Made by a program: the position numbers and the translations under genes | NCBI GenBank assembly: GCA_964625865.1 | Contig: CAZVEV010000094.1 | Coordinates: 1-18,947, forward strand | Length of the DNA stretch: 18,947 bases | Reading direction: 5' to 3' | Source of the DNA: CAZVEV01 sp964625865 | GTDB lineage: Bacteria; Planctomycetota; Phycisphaerae; SM23-33 | Notes under the pieces: generated by a model | Told to the model about the DNA's origin: nothing | Seen by the model: the letters and a program-made list of their open reading frames with translations, nothing else | Databases searched by the model: none | In this document: positions 6,549-13,777 of the stretch, piece after piece | Layout of the letters: each line of letters opens with the position of its first letter | How positions within the stretch are numbered: position 1 is the first letter of the stretch

Positions 6549-7310
6549 ATGAACGATCACACGAGCCAACTCGAGCCTGCCGCAACGCAGCGGAAGGCGT
6601 TTACGCTCATCGAACTGCTCGTCGTGATCGCGATCATCTCGATCCTGTCGAGCGTGCTGGCCCCCAGCCTCATCAGCGCCCGGGCTGCGGCGCAGTCGGC
6701 GATCTGCCTGAACAACCTCGACAGCGTCGGGGTGGGGATGAACATCTACCACCACGAGAACGACCAGAAGTTCTGGCCGTACCGTCTGGACAACTGGCCC
6801 AAGCCGGGCAAGAGGTGCTACTGGTGGGGAACGGACGATGACCCGGTCAACGCCGAGGCCAGCCCCTTCATGGAGGCCTTCGGCAGCGAATTGGGCCTGC
6901 TGCAATGCCCCTCGATGCTGTGGGGCTCCTACATCCCTCAGGGCTGGTACGTCAGCGAGCCGACCACCACCTACGGGTACAACGCTTTCTTCCTGGATCC
7001 CGCGCTGAACGGAACGACGTGCAAACGCCTGGGCGACGTCAGGGAACCGACCAAACTGTTCGTCTTCAACGATGCGGCCATGTTCTGGACGGTCGGGGGC
7101 AGGGACATCCTGCAGAACAGCACGTATCTCGAACCGGTCAGCGGAAACTGGGTGCAGCAGCCGACGAGCCACTTCCGCCATAACGGAAAGACCAACGCCC
7201 TGACCGCCGACGGTCATGCTGCGTCATACGGCACGGAGGGGTGGACACTGGACGAGAAGCACAATCTCGGCTTCGTCGGCAAGCAGAACTACCCGCACTA
7301 TGCACAGTAG
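6549..7310 (+). CDS. Pseudopilin-like protein with type IV prepilin N-terminus
   Basis: A 253-aa protein with a class III signal: a 17-residue polar leader (MNDHTSQLEPAATQRKA), then FTLIELLVVIAII, with Glu22 at the +5 position. A PilD-type peptidase would cleave after Ala17 and leave a membrane-embedded helix for assembly into a type II secretion pseudopilus or pilus-like structure. The C-terminal part is Trp/Tyr-rich with four cysteines and ends in the HFRHNGKTNALTADGHAASYG region, the His...DGH motif common in the large planctomycete family of pseudopilin-like proteins (DUF1559-related). The ribosome site before ATG 6549 is weak. It lies 84 bp after the PEP-CTERM gene and overlaps the next gene by 11 bp, so it is probably part of the riboswitch-controlled transcript. 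Function in B12 biology is inferred only from position. Confidence 0.85.
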   Translation: MNDHTSQLEPAATQRKAFTLIELLVVIAIISILSSVLAPSLISARAAAQSAICLNNLDSVGVGMNIYHHENDQKFWPYRLDNWPKPGKRCYWWGTDDDPVNAEASPFMEAFGSELGLLQCPSMLWGSYIPQGWYVSEPTTTYGYNAFFLDPALNGTTCKRLGDVREPTKLFVFNDAAMFWTVGGRDILQNSTYLEPVSGNWVQQPTSHFRHNGKTNALTADGHAASYGTEGWTLDEKHNLGFVGKQNYPHYAQ

Positions 7311-7710
7311 CCTCCATCTCGCCGCCGCCTGCCTGGCCGCGATGGCACTGGCCGGCGGGTGCTCCGATGAATACGGGCACGAGCGCCTGGGCGGCGCCTC
7401 GCCGCAGTTCGTCAGGGCGCGGGCCATGCTCGATGAACTGCGCTCTTGCGGCGACGACGGGCTCGACGACGTGCTGACGCGCCAGATCGCTGCCGGCATC
7501 GCCCCCCCGCAAGCCAAGGGCCTGCGCTACGTCCTGTCTCAACTGGCCCGTGCCGACGAAACCGCCGTCCAGCGCGTCGATCGCTTCGGCCCGGGCATCT
7601 ACCGCGCGACGCTCACTTTCACCGTCGAAGGCCGCCCCCGCACGATGGCCCTGCTCCTGATCCCAGACGAAGACGACGAGAAGACACTCTACTGGGCGAA
7701 CACGAACTGA
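7300..7710 (+). CDS. Small putative lipoprotein, function unknown
   Basis: A 136-aa protein whose ATG lies inside the end of the pseudopilin gene, suggesting translational coupling. The first 20 residues form a signal peptide and end in LAGGC with Cys21; this is an acceptable but not ideal lipobox because Ala rather than Leu is at -3. The mature part has a helical acidic region (ARAMLDELRSCGDDG) followed by a beta-rich stretch ending in RTMALLLIPDEDDEKTLYWANTN, which could be a small sandwich domain. I do not recognise the family. It is the third gene after the cobalamin riboswitch, and its stop is 17 bp upstream of the IS630 insertion, so the reading frame is undamaged. An envelope-anchored partner of the pseudopilin is one possibility. 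Confidence 0.7.
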   Translation: MHSSLHLAAACLAAMALAGGCSDEYGHERLGGASPQFVRARAMLDELRSCGDDGLDDVLTRQIAAGIAPPQAKGLRYVLSQLARADETAVQRVDRFGPGIYRATLTFTVEGRPRTMALLLIPDEDDEKTLYWANTN

Positions 7711-7727
7711 GACGATTTTAGATTTTA

Positions 7728-7757
7728 TACCGATTGGGTTTAGTAAATGCGCTCGGC
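7728..7757 (+). repeat. IS630 terminal inverted repeat, 3' end of transposase
   Basis: Reads TACCGATTGGGTTTAG inward. The transposase stop codon (7740-7742) lies inside this end. Differs from the other end at two of the first 28 positions. Confidence 0.88.
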
Positions 7758-8874
7758 ATAAGGCGCCCGGCAGACAGATTGGATGGTGGTCGGGTCAAGG
7801 GCGGCTTTCTGCCAGGCGTCGATGGCGGCCACGCGGAGGGCGTCATAGTCCGCATAGGTTCGATTCGACCAGTAGTGGCTGCGGAAGTAGTGCCACAGGT
7901 TCTCCACCGGGTTGAGTTCCGGCGAGTAGGCGGGCAAAGGAATGACCGTGACGTTGGGCGGTAGCGTCAAGGTTCGAGACCTGTGGAATCCTGCTTGATC
8001 CCACACCATGACCACATGCACATCGGGATCGACCTCCTGCATGAGTTGATCGAAGAAGGCGTTGACCATCTCGGTGTTGATCGTGGGGGCCAACAGCCCG
8101 GCACTTTGCCCGGTCCTGGGACAGACCGCCGCGATCACATAGAGCCATTCGTACTTCGTCTGTCGGGCGACTCCAGGCCGTGTGCCTCGTTTGGCCCACA
8201 CCCTGGTCAGTGTGCCTTGCTGGCCGAAACGCGCTTCATCCTGGAACCACAATTCGATTCGCTTGCCTGGGTGGGCGGCGGCGATTTCATCCAGCTTTTC
8301 CGGGAGTTTTTTTTGAAGGCCTCTTGGGCTTCCGGGTCAGCCTGCTCGTGGTGAGGGCGGGGGCAAAGACAGGAATAGCCCAACCGGTGCAACAGGGTGT
8401 AGACGCCCCAAAGCGAATAGGTCTGCCCGAACTCCCGTTCCAGAATCCGCTGAATGGCCGGTCCATTCAGGGCCGAAACCCCATCGGCTTCGGCAGGCCC
8501 GTTGTCGATGCGTCGGCAGAACGCCTCTTCGCGGTCACGAGGGAGCTTGGTCGGCTGCCCCGAACGCGGCTTGTCGAGCAACTCATCCAAGCCGCCACGA
8601 TTGTACTTGGCTACCCAGTGCTGGACAGTACGCCTGGCCGCACCGGTAATCCGCATGATCTCCGGGCAGGTTCGTCCTAGCTTGGCCAGGTACACCCCGT
8701 GAATACGTCGAGCCAGTCGTGCATTGAGCTCTGTACGGTACAGCGTCTTGAGTTGGCCTACGGTGTGATGCGATGCAACGTTCATAGCGGTCTCCTTACC
8801 GAAACTCGTGCGATTCACCACTATGAACAGTGATCGGCTAACACACCGCGAGCGCATTAACTAAAGCCAATCGG
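7730..8874 (-). mobile_element. Complete IS630-family insertion sequence (1145 bp)
   Basis: The element has near-identical inverted ends that match 26 of 28 positions, both beginning CCGATTGG after the flanking TA. The flanking TA at 7728-7729 and 8875-8876 is the target duplication typical of IS630/Tc1-mariner elements. It carries a single transposase gene on the minus strand with the full DDE triad. The two ends, target duplication and frameshift-dependent transposase are all intact, so it may still be active. It inserted between the lipoprotein gene and the aldo/keto reductase gene without breaking either. Confidence 0.93.
7740..8785 (-). CDS. IS630-family DDE transposase, made by -1 frameshifting
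   Basis: Cuts and pastes the surrounding IS at TA sites. Two overlapping frames encode it. Frame A starts at ATG 8785 after AAGGAGA, carries the helix-turn-helix (ITGAARRTVQHWVAKYNRGG) and ends alone at 8207. Frame B holds the catalytic domain and ends at 7740. They overlap at eight consecutive A on the coding strand (8307-8314); a -1 slip on AAAAAAA continues FKK into KLPEKLDEIAAAHPGK and gives a 348-aa protein, the normal family length. The catalytic residues in the fused product are Asp183 (WFQDEARFG), Asp263 (VWDQAG) and Glu295 (SPELNPVE). IS630 members often use this arrangement, so I read it as programmed frameshifting or transcriptional slippage, not decay. An assembly homopolymer error is the alternative. 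Confidence 0.9.
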
Positions 8875-8876
8875 TA
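8847..8876 (-). repeat. IS630 terminal inverted repeat, 5' end of transposase
   Basis: Complement reads TACCGATTGGCTTTAG inward and matches the opposite end in 26 of 28 positions; it ends at the duplicated TA (8875-8876). Confidence 0.88.
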
Positions 8877-8950
8877 TTAGATTTACGATTGTAGATTTGA
8901 GATCTTCGCCGATCGCCTTTCTTGTCGTTCAATCGTAAATGTAAAATCGT

Positions 8951-8975
8951 CCCTTCGACGTCGCTCAGGGCAAGC
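8951..8975. repeat. Short dispersed repeat of the CTTCGAC..GCTCA..CAAGC type
   Basis: The block CCCTTCGACGTCGCTCAGGG followed by CAAGC shares its skeleton with 18663-18687 (CTTCGACAGGCTCACCAC then AAGC). Its centre contains the palindrome CGACGTCG. It overlaps the 3' end of the aldo/keto reductase gene and supplies its stop codon. Confidence 0.5.
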
Positions 8976-9969
8976 AATCCAAGGTCAATTGGTCGAGCAG
9001 TTCGTTGATCCGGGCGGTCTCATCGTCGGCAAGGGTAAACTCGGCGGCGTGGGCGTTTTCCTCGGCCTGGGCGGGATTCCGGGCGCCGACAAGCGCGGCG
9101 GTCACGCCGTCTTGCGCGAGCGTCCAGTTGACCGCCAGTTGGGCCAGCGTCGCGTTGTGGGCGTCGGCGATGGGGCGGATCTCGTCGAGGAAGGCATTGA
9201 CGCGCGTGAGATTCTCGCCGTGAAACAGCGGATTCTTCGCCCGGTGGTCGTCCCCGTGGAATACGTAGTCGGGCGTGATCTTGCCCGTCAGCAGGCCCCG
9301 CTGCATGGGGCTGTAGACGATGGTGGAAATCCCGTTGTCTCGACAGTACGGCAGGACGTCGGCTTCGACGGCGCGGTTGACCATCGAGTACGGCGGCTGA
9401 TTGCTCGCGATGGGCACCACGGCGCGGGCGCGCTCGAGCAGGTCGGCGGTGAAGTTGCTCGTCCCGGCGGCGCGGATCTTGCCCTGCCTGATCAGCGTCT
9501 CGAGCGCGCCCATGCATTCCTCGACGGGCGTGCCCGGGTCGGGCCAATGCTGCTGGAACAGGTCGATCGTGTCGATTCCGAGGCGTCGCAGGCTGTCCTC
9601 GCACTCGCGAATGACCGAGTCGGCCTTCGTCCAGTGCTTGATCGTGCACGGCTTGCCGTCGCGCCCCACCGAGTCCCAGCGCTTCGGCGCGTCGGCGTCG
9701 AGGTCCCACCGCATGCCGAACTTCGTCAGGATCTGCAACTCGTCGCGGTTCAGCGGTTCGATGGCCCGCCCGACGATCTCCTCGCTGCGTCCCATCCCGT
9801 AGATCGCGGCGGTGTCGATCGTCGTGATTCCCATCTCGACGGACCTGCGAATCGCCGCGATACCCGCCTCGGCGTCCGTGCCGCCCCACATCCACCCGCC
9901 AACCGCCCAGGCGCCGAAGATGATCTGCGTGACCTCAACGTCGCTCTCGCCAAGTCGTCTGTATTCCAT
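8965..9969 (-). CDS. Aldo/keto reductase
   Basis: A 334-aa NAD(P)H-dependent oxidoreductase, cytoplasmic, reducing carbonyls of small aldehydes, ketones or sugars. The full catalytic tetrad is visible: Asp52 and Tyr57 (IDTAAIYGMG), Lys83 (ILTKFGM) and His141 (DLFQQHWPD). SNF and QPPYSMVNR segments follow in the barrel, and GARNPAQAEENA near the C-terminus forms the cofactor-phosphate loop. The start at 9969 is chosen over upstream starts because AGGAGA lies six bases before it and the family N-terminus begins with MEYRRLGESDVEV. The subgroup is the one often annotated as general stress or sugar-linked reductases; the exact substrate is unknown. It ends the minus-strand redox gene group. The last codons (Cys-Leu-Pro-stop) lie in a short dispersed repeat. 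Confidence 0.92.
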   Translation of the reverse strand: MEYRRLGESDVEVTQIIFGAWAVGGWMWGGTDAEAGIAAIRRSVEMGITTIDTAAIYGMGRSEEIVGRAIEPLNRDELQILTKFGMRWDLDADAPKRWDSVGRDGKPCTIKHWTKADSVIRECEDSLRRLGIDTIDLFQQHWPDPGTPVEECMGALETLIRQGKIRAAGTSNFTADLLERARAVVPIASNQPPYSMVNRAVEADVLPYCRDNGISTIVYSPMQRGLLTGKITPDYVFHGDDHRAKNPLFHGENLTRVNAFLDEIRPIADAHNATLAQLAVNWTLAQDGVTAALVGARNPAQAEENAHAAEFTLADDETARINELLDQLTLDCLP

Positions 9970-10048
9970 GCGCGTATCTCCTGAAATCGCGTCGCGGACA
10001 TCGTAAGAGATCGCCCCTGAACGGTAAAGACGCCCCCGCACCATTCGG

Positions 10049-10303
10049 TCAACACGACAGCGCGAAGACCGTCGCGACGCCCCCCGCAAGCGCAAGGACG
10101 ATCCACCACAGCGGTCTACCCGTCCATTCGCGGGTTTCGCGTGTCACGTACTGCTCGCACGACGGACACCATTCGGCGTCATCGTACATCTCGGCGCCGC
10201 AGTTGGGACACGGCGCGGTCGTCTCATTCGCGTCCTCCCCGAACGCCGCCAGATCCTCGTCAGACGGCCCCTCGTCGTCACGCCAGTCCTCGTCCGCACT
10301 CAC
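10049..10303 (-). CDS. Small zinc-ribbon protein with C-terminal membrane helix
   Basis: An 84-aa protein with GTG as the likely start: AGGAG (10311-10315 on the complement) sits seven bases before it, whereas the in-frame ATG at 10321 has no such site. The N-terminal 30 residues are acidic. A four-cysteine zinc ribbon follows (CPNCGAEMYDDAEWCPSC), and the protein ends in one hydrophobic helix (PLWWIVLALAGGVATVFAL). Such proteins are common in planctomycetes and have no settled function; a membrane-tethered scaffold or sensor is plausible. It lies 27 bp after the iron alcohol dehydrogenase stop and 79 bp before the aldo/keto reductase start on the same strand. Confidence 0.75.
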   Translation of the reverse strand: MSADEDWRDDEGPSDEDLAAFGEDANETTAPCPNCGAEMYDDAEWCPSCEQYVTRETREWTGRPLWWIVLALAGGVATVFALSC

Positions 10304-10330
10304 CGGTTCTCTCCTGCACACACGATCACG

Positions 10331-11506
10331 CTACCGCTGGAAGCTGCCCTCGAGGATACCCGTCACGTCGTCAAGCGTGGCGACTTTGGGGTTCGCCTGG
10401 TAGTCGGGCAGGACGAGGCAGGCTTCGGCGAGTTGCCCGAGTTCCTCGCGCGGCGCGTCGAAGTCCGCCAGGCCGAACCACATGCCTGTCTCCTTCAGGA
10501 ACGCATCAAGCAACTCGCAGGACCGCTCGGCCGCCTCGTCGTCCGACGCTGACGCCAGCGACGCATCGAAGATCCGCCCGAGGGTCGCGAACTTCGCCGG
10601 CGACGACGAGAACGTGTACCGCGTGCACTCGGGATACACCAGCGCCAACGCCTCCCCGTGCATGATCTGCGGATACATGCCGCTGATCGCCATGCCCATG
10701 CCGTGAGGCAGCGTCACGCCGGCGTTGGCGATGCAGAGACCGGCCAGCGTGTTGGCCCACGACAGCGCCGCCCGCGCGTCGGCGTTGGTCCCGTCGGCCA
10801 CCGCGGCGGGAAGGTTCGCAACGATCAGCCGCAGCGCCTCGACGGCCAGCGTGTCAGTGTACGGCGTGGCGCCGGAACTGATGTAGGCCTCGAACGCGTG
10901 CGTGAAGGCGTCGAACCCCGTCGAGGCGGTGACGTGCGGGGGCACGGTGTGCGTCAGGTCCGGGTCGACGATGGCGACCTTCGGGAAGATGATCGGGTTG
11001 TACAGGGCGGACTTGCACCGCTCGGACGTGTGGGTGACCACCGCGACCTGCGTGACCTCCGACCCCGTACCGGCTGTGGTGGTTACGGCGATCACCGGCA
11101 GGGTCGCGTCGGTGGGTTTGGTCTCGCGGAAGAACAGGTAGTCCCAGCAGGACCCGGGGTGGGTGGCTTCGACGGCGATGGCCTTGGCTGAGTCCATGCT
11201 CGACCCACCGCCGAACCCGACGATCACGTCGGCCTGGTGGTCGGTAGCGGCGGCGGCCCCGGCGGTAATCGACTCGGTGGTGGGGTTCGGCACGACGCCG
11301 TCGAAGTGCGCGACGGCCAGCCCGGCGTCGGCCAGCGAGGCCTTGACGGCGTCCACAGCGGGCGCTATCGCGTCGAAGACCGGCATTGTGACCAGCAGCG
11401 CCCGCGTGCCGTAGCGGGCGGCGACTTCGCCGGTCTCGCCGGCGCGCCCGCTGCCGAAACGGATTTCCGTCGGTTGATGGTAGTCAAAGGAGGTCGTTGC
11501 GTTCAT
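10331..11506 (-). CDS. Iron-containing alcohol dehydrogenase
   Basis: A 391-aa group III (Fe-dependent) NAD(P)-linked dehydrogenase interconverting alcohols and aldehydes or ketones in the cytoplasm. The N-terminal nucleotide-binding domain carries GFGGGSSMDSAKAIAV at residues 97-112 and TTTAGTGSEVTQ near 142-153. The metal site is complete: Asp199 and His203 (GFDAFTHAFE), His268 (LPHGMGMAISG) and His283 (HGEALALVYP). ATG 11506 is preceded by GGGAG at normal spacing. It is preceded on the same strand by a zinc alcohol dehydrogenase, separated by a 147-bp interval with repeats. Butanol, lactaldehyde or 1,3-propanediol-type dehydrogenases share these motifs, so the substrate cannot be named. 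Confidence 0.93.
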   Translation of the reverse strand: MNATTSFDYHQPTEIRFGSGRAGETGEVAARYGTRALLVTMPVFDAIAPAVDAVKASLADAGLAVAHFDGVVPNPTTESITAGAAAATDHQADVIVGFGGGSSMDSAKAIAVEATHPGSCWDYLFFRETKPTDATLPVIAVTTTAGTGSEVTQVAVVTHTSERCKSALYNPIIFPKVAIVDPDLTHTVPPHVTASTGFDAFTHAFEAYISSGATPYTDTLAVEALRLIVANLPAAVADGTNADARAALSWANTLAGLCIANAGVTLPHGMGMAISGMYPQIMHGEALALVYPECTRYTFSSSPAKFATLGRIFDASLASASDDEAAERSCELLDAFLKETGMWFGLADFDAPREELGQLAEACLVLPDYQANPKVATLDDVTGILEGSFQR

Positions 11507-11526
11507 GGGTTGCTCCCGGTTGTCGT

Positions 11527-11543
11527 CCGTCCCTGCGGGACGG
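11527..11543. other. Small perfect hairpin in the iron dehydrogenase leader
   Basis: CCGTCCC (11527-11533) pairs with GGGACGG (11537-11543) over a TGC loop. It lies about 20 bases before the ATG at 11506, next to the ribosome site, and directly beside the repeat at 11544-11604. Confidence 0.55.
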
Positions 11544-11604
11544 AAGCGTCGATCTGACGATCAACGACTACACGTCGATCTTTCGATCGACCGCTAAACG
11601 ATGC
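11544..11604. repeat. Diverged REP-family repeat, two tandem half-units
   Basis: The stretch starting AAGCGTCGATCTGACGATC is identical to the right hairpin arm beside the RAYT gene (13043-13061) but then diverges, and a second copy (from 11573) ends in CGATCGACCGCTAAACGATGC, again matching 13056-13076. The two copies are direct repeats with a 26-bp period and about 20 of 26 matches. It looks like a degenerated or rearranged copy of the local REP unit between two dehydrogenase genes. Confidence 0.7.
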
Positions 11605-11653
11605 GTCCGCGCGACGTGTGACGGTGCACGGGACGCACGTACTCACATCGCGA

Positions 11654-12673
11654 TTACATGTCGATAAAGACCTTCATGCTCCTGTCGCCCTGGGCGTCGA
11701 TGAAGGCGTAGGCGTCGGCGTACTGGGCGAACGGAAAGTGCTTCGAGTCGAGCGGCTCGGTGAGGATCTTCCCTTCGTCGATCCACCGGACCGCCTGGGC
11801 GTAGTCTTCCTGACGATACATCATCGTCCCGGTCAGGCTCAGTTCGTGCTCGCAGACGACCGACATGTCGATCGGTGGCTTGTCGCCGAAGACGCCAAGG
11901 ACGACGATCCGCCCGCCCTTGTCGATAGCGGCGACGGCCTGGGTCAGCGTGTCGGCGACGCCGACGCACTCGAAGGCGACGTCGAACCCCTGTTCGCCGA
12001 AGACCCGCGCCGCGGCGTCCGCCAGGGGCTCGGAGGCGGCGTTGGATACCGCGTCGACTCCGCAGCGGGTCGCGACGTCCAGGCGGAAGTCGCTCAGGTC
12101 GGTTATCAGCACCTGACCCGCCCCGCGAGCGCCGCACACCTGCGCGACGAAGTTGCCTATCGGCCCGGCGCCGAGGACGACGACGTTCTTACCCGCGATG
12201 TCGCCTGCCCGCCCCGTCGAGTGGACCCCGACGGCCAGCGGTTCGATGAAGGCGCCCTGCTCGAACGTGAACGAATCCGGCAGGAGGACGACCTTCTCGG
12301 CTTCGGTGACGAACAGGTCGCGCGCCACGCCGGGGGCCTGGAAGCCGCGCACCTTCAACTCTTCGCAGATGTTGTACTCGCCGCGAAGGCAGGGGCGGCA
12401 GGTCCCGCACGTCTCCTGGGGCCAGGCGGTGGCCTTGGCGCCGACGGAAATCCCCGTGACGCCTTCGCCGACGGCCTCGACGACCGAAGAGAACTCATGC
12501 CCCTGGATAACCGGGAACGGCGTGAAGGGATGCCTCCCATGGTTCACGTGCACGTCCGTGCCGCACACGCCGATGCGCTTGATCCGAAGCATCACCTCGC
12601 CGGGCCCCGGGCTGGGGGCCTCGACGTCGCTGAACTCGATAACGCCCGGTTCGGTCATCACCGCCTGTCTCAT
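11654..12673 (-). CDS. Zinc-dependent medium-chain alcohol dehydrogenase
   Basis: A 339-aa cytoplasmic dehydrogenase of the MDR superfamily, close to the sorbitol/threonine dehydrogenase group. The catalytic zinc ligands are visible as Cys37 (GVCGTDVH), His59-Glu60 (GHEF) and Glu144 (FIEPLAVG). The structural zinc site has four cysteines at 89, 92, 95 and 103. The Rossmann motif GAGPIG is at 168-173, and an Asp at the end of the second strand (LITDLSD) favours NAD over NADP. The start at 12673 has GAGGAGA four bases upstream. It is the first gene of the minus-strand redox group. A polyol or sugar alcohol is a reasonable substrate guess; the sequence does not decide it. Confidence 0.92.
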   Translation of the reverse strand: MRQAVMTEPGVIEFSDVEAPSPGPGEVMLRIKRIGVCGTDVHVNHGRHPFTPFPVIQGHEFSSVVEAVGEGVTGISVGAKATAWPQETCGTCRPCLRGEYNICEELKVRGFQAPGVARDLFVTEAEKVVLLPDSFTFEQGAFIEPLAVGVHSTGRAGDIAGKNVVVLGAGPIGNFVAQVCGARGAGQVLITDLSDFRLDVATRCGVDAVSNAASEPLADAAARVFGEQGFDVAFECVGVADTLTQAVAAIDKGGRIVVLGVFGDKPPIDMSVVCEHELSLTGTMMYRQEDYAQAVRWIDEGKILTEPLDSKHFPFAQYADAYAFIDAQGDRSMKVFIDM

Positions 12674-12760
12674 GGCATCTCCTCAAGTCGCGCCACGCGG
12701 ATGTTAGAGGATCGCGCCATCTCAGTAAAGACCGTGCGCCCCGTCCGCCACCTTCCCCCG

Positions 12761-12976
12761 TTCAGCGGTCGATCGTCTCTGTGTTGTCGTTCTCTCCACG
12801 TTTAGCGGTCGATCGTCTCCGTGTTGTCGTTCTCTNNNNNNNNNNNNNNNNNNNNNNNNNNNNNNNNNNNNNNNNNNNNNNNNNNNNNNNNNNNNNNNNN
12901 NNNNNNNNNNNNNNNNNNNNNNNNNNNNNNNNNNNTAGCGGTCGATCGTCTCCGTGTTGTCGTTCTCTCCACGTTT
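12761..12976 (+). repeat. 40-bp tandem repeat array, left side of RAYT cassette
   Basis: Units begin AGCGGTCGATCGTCTC, continue GTGTTGTCGTTCTCTCC and end ACGTTT. Visible copies start at 12764, 12804 (cut by the gap) and 12937, and the next unit at 12977 turns into the hairpin arm. Copies are near identical (one C/T change). The true copy number is unknown because the assembly gap lies inside the array. This array is the reverse complement of the one at 13841-13932, on the other side of the RAYT gene. Confidence 0.85.
12836..12935. other. Assembly gap of 100 N
   Basis: Exactly 100 unknown bases, a conventional scaffold placeholder. The flanking sequence on both sides is the same 40-bp repeat, and the repeat phase does not carry across the gap (93 bases off, not a multiple of 40), so the stated length is not the real length. 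Confidence 0.97.
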
Positions 12977-13072
12977 AGCGGTCGATCGTCAGATCGACGT
13001 TCGTTGTTTCTCTCGAACGCATCGGATTCCCCACGAACGGAAAGCGTCGATCTGACGATCGACCGCTAAACG
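12972..13072. repeat. REP hairpin downstream of the RAYT gene, perfect 28-bp inverted repeat
   Basis: The left arm 12972-12999 and right arm 13045-13072 are perfect complements (ends CGTTTAGCGG / CCGCTAAACG, inner CAGATCGACG / CGTCGATCTG), with a 45-base loop that has its own CGTTCG/CGAACG pairing. The stop of the RAYT gene lies 38 bp beyond. It matches the hairpin at 13778-13850 closely. Confidence 0.88.
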
Positions 13073-13110
13073 ATGCACGCGCGCGGGATACTCTGTTCGG
13101 CGCGGCGAAC

Positions 13111-13713
13111 TCACGATCCCGGTCCCTCATACGGCGTGACGAAGGACCAGTTCTGCGCAGGCTTGCCTTCCCGCAGGGGGTTCTGCTCTGCGTATCGGAT
13201 CGCTCGCCGGACGCCCCGGTCGTCGTCGAGGAAGACCTTCCAACATCGTCGGACCCACGGCGTGGGCGGTTTGCCTGCCACAGTTCGGCAGGCGTCCAGG
13301 GGATGCAAACCGTCAGCGGTCAGTCGCAGCGTCGCCGCCTGCTTCAGGCGGCGGACGATCTGCTCGGCGCCGTAGCGGTGCCTCGCAACGACCATGTGCA
13401 CGTGATCGGGCAGGATCGAGCAGGCGTACACGCGGTAGCGCGATCGCTCGATCGCGAAGGCGAAGCCCTCGGCTACGGACAGCGCCTGGCGCCCGGTGAG
13501 CTTCACGGGCGGATAGCGCAGCGCCTGCTTGGCCTCGAGGCGGAGTTGGACGTCGTGTTCGTCCCTCGCCAGCGACCGGCGGGCGGTGGTCTTGGTCGCC
13601 TCGCCGAACTTGAGCAGTTCCCAGGAGCGCACGAAGTCGGACCACGATCCCCTGGGGTCATTGGGCAACCAGAACCCGTACGTGGTGAAGATCACGTGAG
13701 ATGCGATGACCAT
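13111..13713 (-). CDS. REP-associated tyrosine transposase (RAYT, HUH/Y1 family)
   Basis: A 200-aa single-domain nuclease of the IS200/IS605-like Y1 family that, in studied bacteria, binds and cleaves single-stranded REP hairpins and is thought to spread them. The start is set at ATG 13713 because family members begin near M.. .HVIFTTYGFWLPNDPRGS; upstream residues to 13776 look like leader DNA. The HUH metal motif is His104-Val-His106 (LPDHVHMVV), and the catalytic tyrosine is Tyr174 (RYAEQNPLREGK). No terminal IS ends are seen; instead the gene is framed by REP hairpins at 12972-13072 and 13778-13850 and by 40-bp arrays outside them. That layout is the expected domesticated REPtron rather than a free IS200 element. 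The reading frame and catalytic residues are intact. Confidence 0.93.
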   Translation of the reverse strand: MVIASHVIFTTYGFWLPNDPRGSWSDFVRSWELLKFGEATKTTARRSLARDEHDVQLRLEAKQALRYPPVKLTGRQALSVAEGFAFAIERSRYRVYACSILPDHVHMVVARHRYGAEQIVRRLKQAATLRLTADGLHPLDACRTVAGKPPTPWVRRCWKVFLDDDRGVRRAIRYAEQNPLREGKPAQNWSFVTPYEGPGS

Positions 13714-13777
13714 GGCGGGAATCGTATCGAGCAGTACACCGAACCGCAACAACAAGAACAAACCGCGCGGACGCACT

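Larger units (their letters stand above)
7711..8951. repeat. Older AT-rich inverted repeat split by the IS insertion
   Basis: The right arm (8930-8951) complements a left arm now in two parts: GACGATTTTA at 7711-7720 and TTTACGATTG at 8882-8891. Removing the IS and one TA copy restores an AT-rich palindrome of roughly 95 bp in otherwise GC-rich DNA. It follows the lipoprotein stop directly and may have been a terminator-like or mobile palindromic unit shared with the convergent aldo/keto reductase gene. Confidence 0.6.

Noticed and set aside
8207..8785. IS630 transposase as a broken pseudogene
   Set aside because: The two frames overlap at a run of eight A that fits a -1 slip, the fused length is normal, and all DDE residues, ends and the target duplication are intact.
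12781..13069. Open frames running across the N gap
   Set aside because: They are repeat-derived and translate unknown bases; no evidence of coding.
13714..13776. Longer RAYT start at 13776
   Set aside because: The extra 21 residues match no family start, and the known conserved beginning fits ATG 13713.
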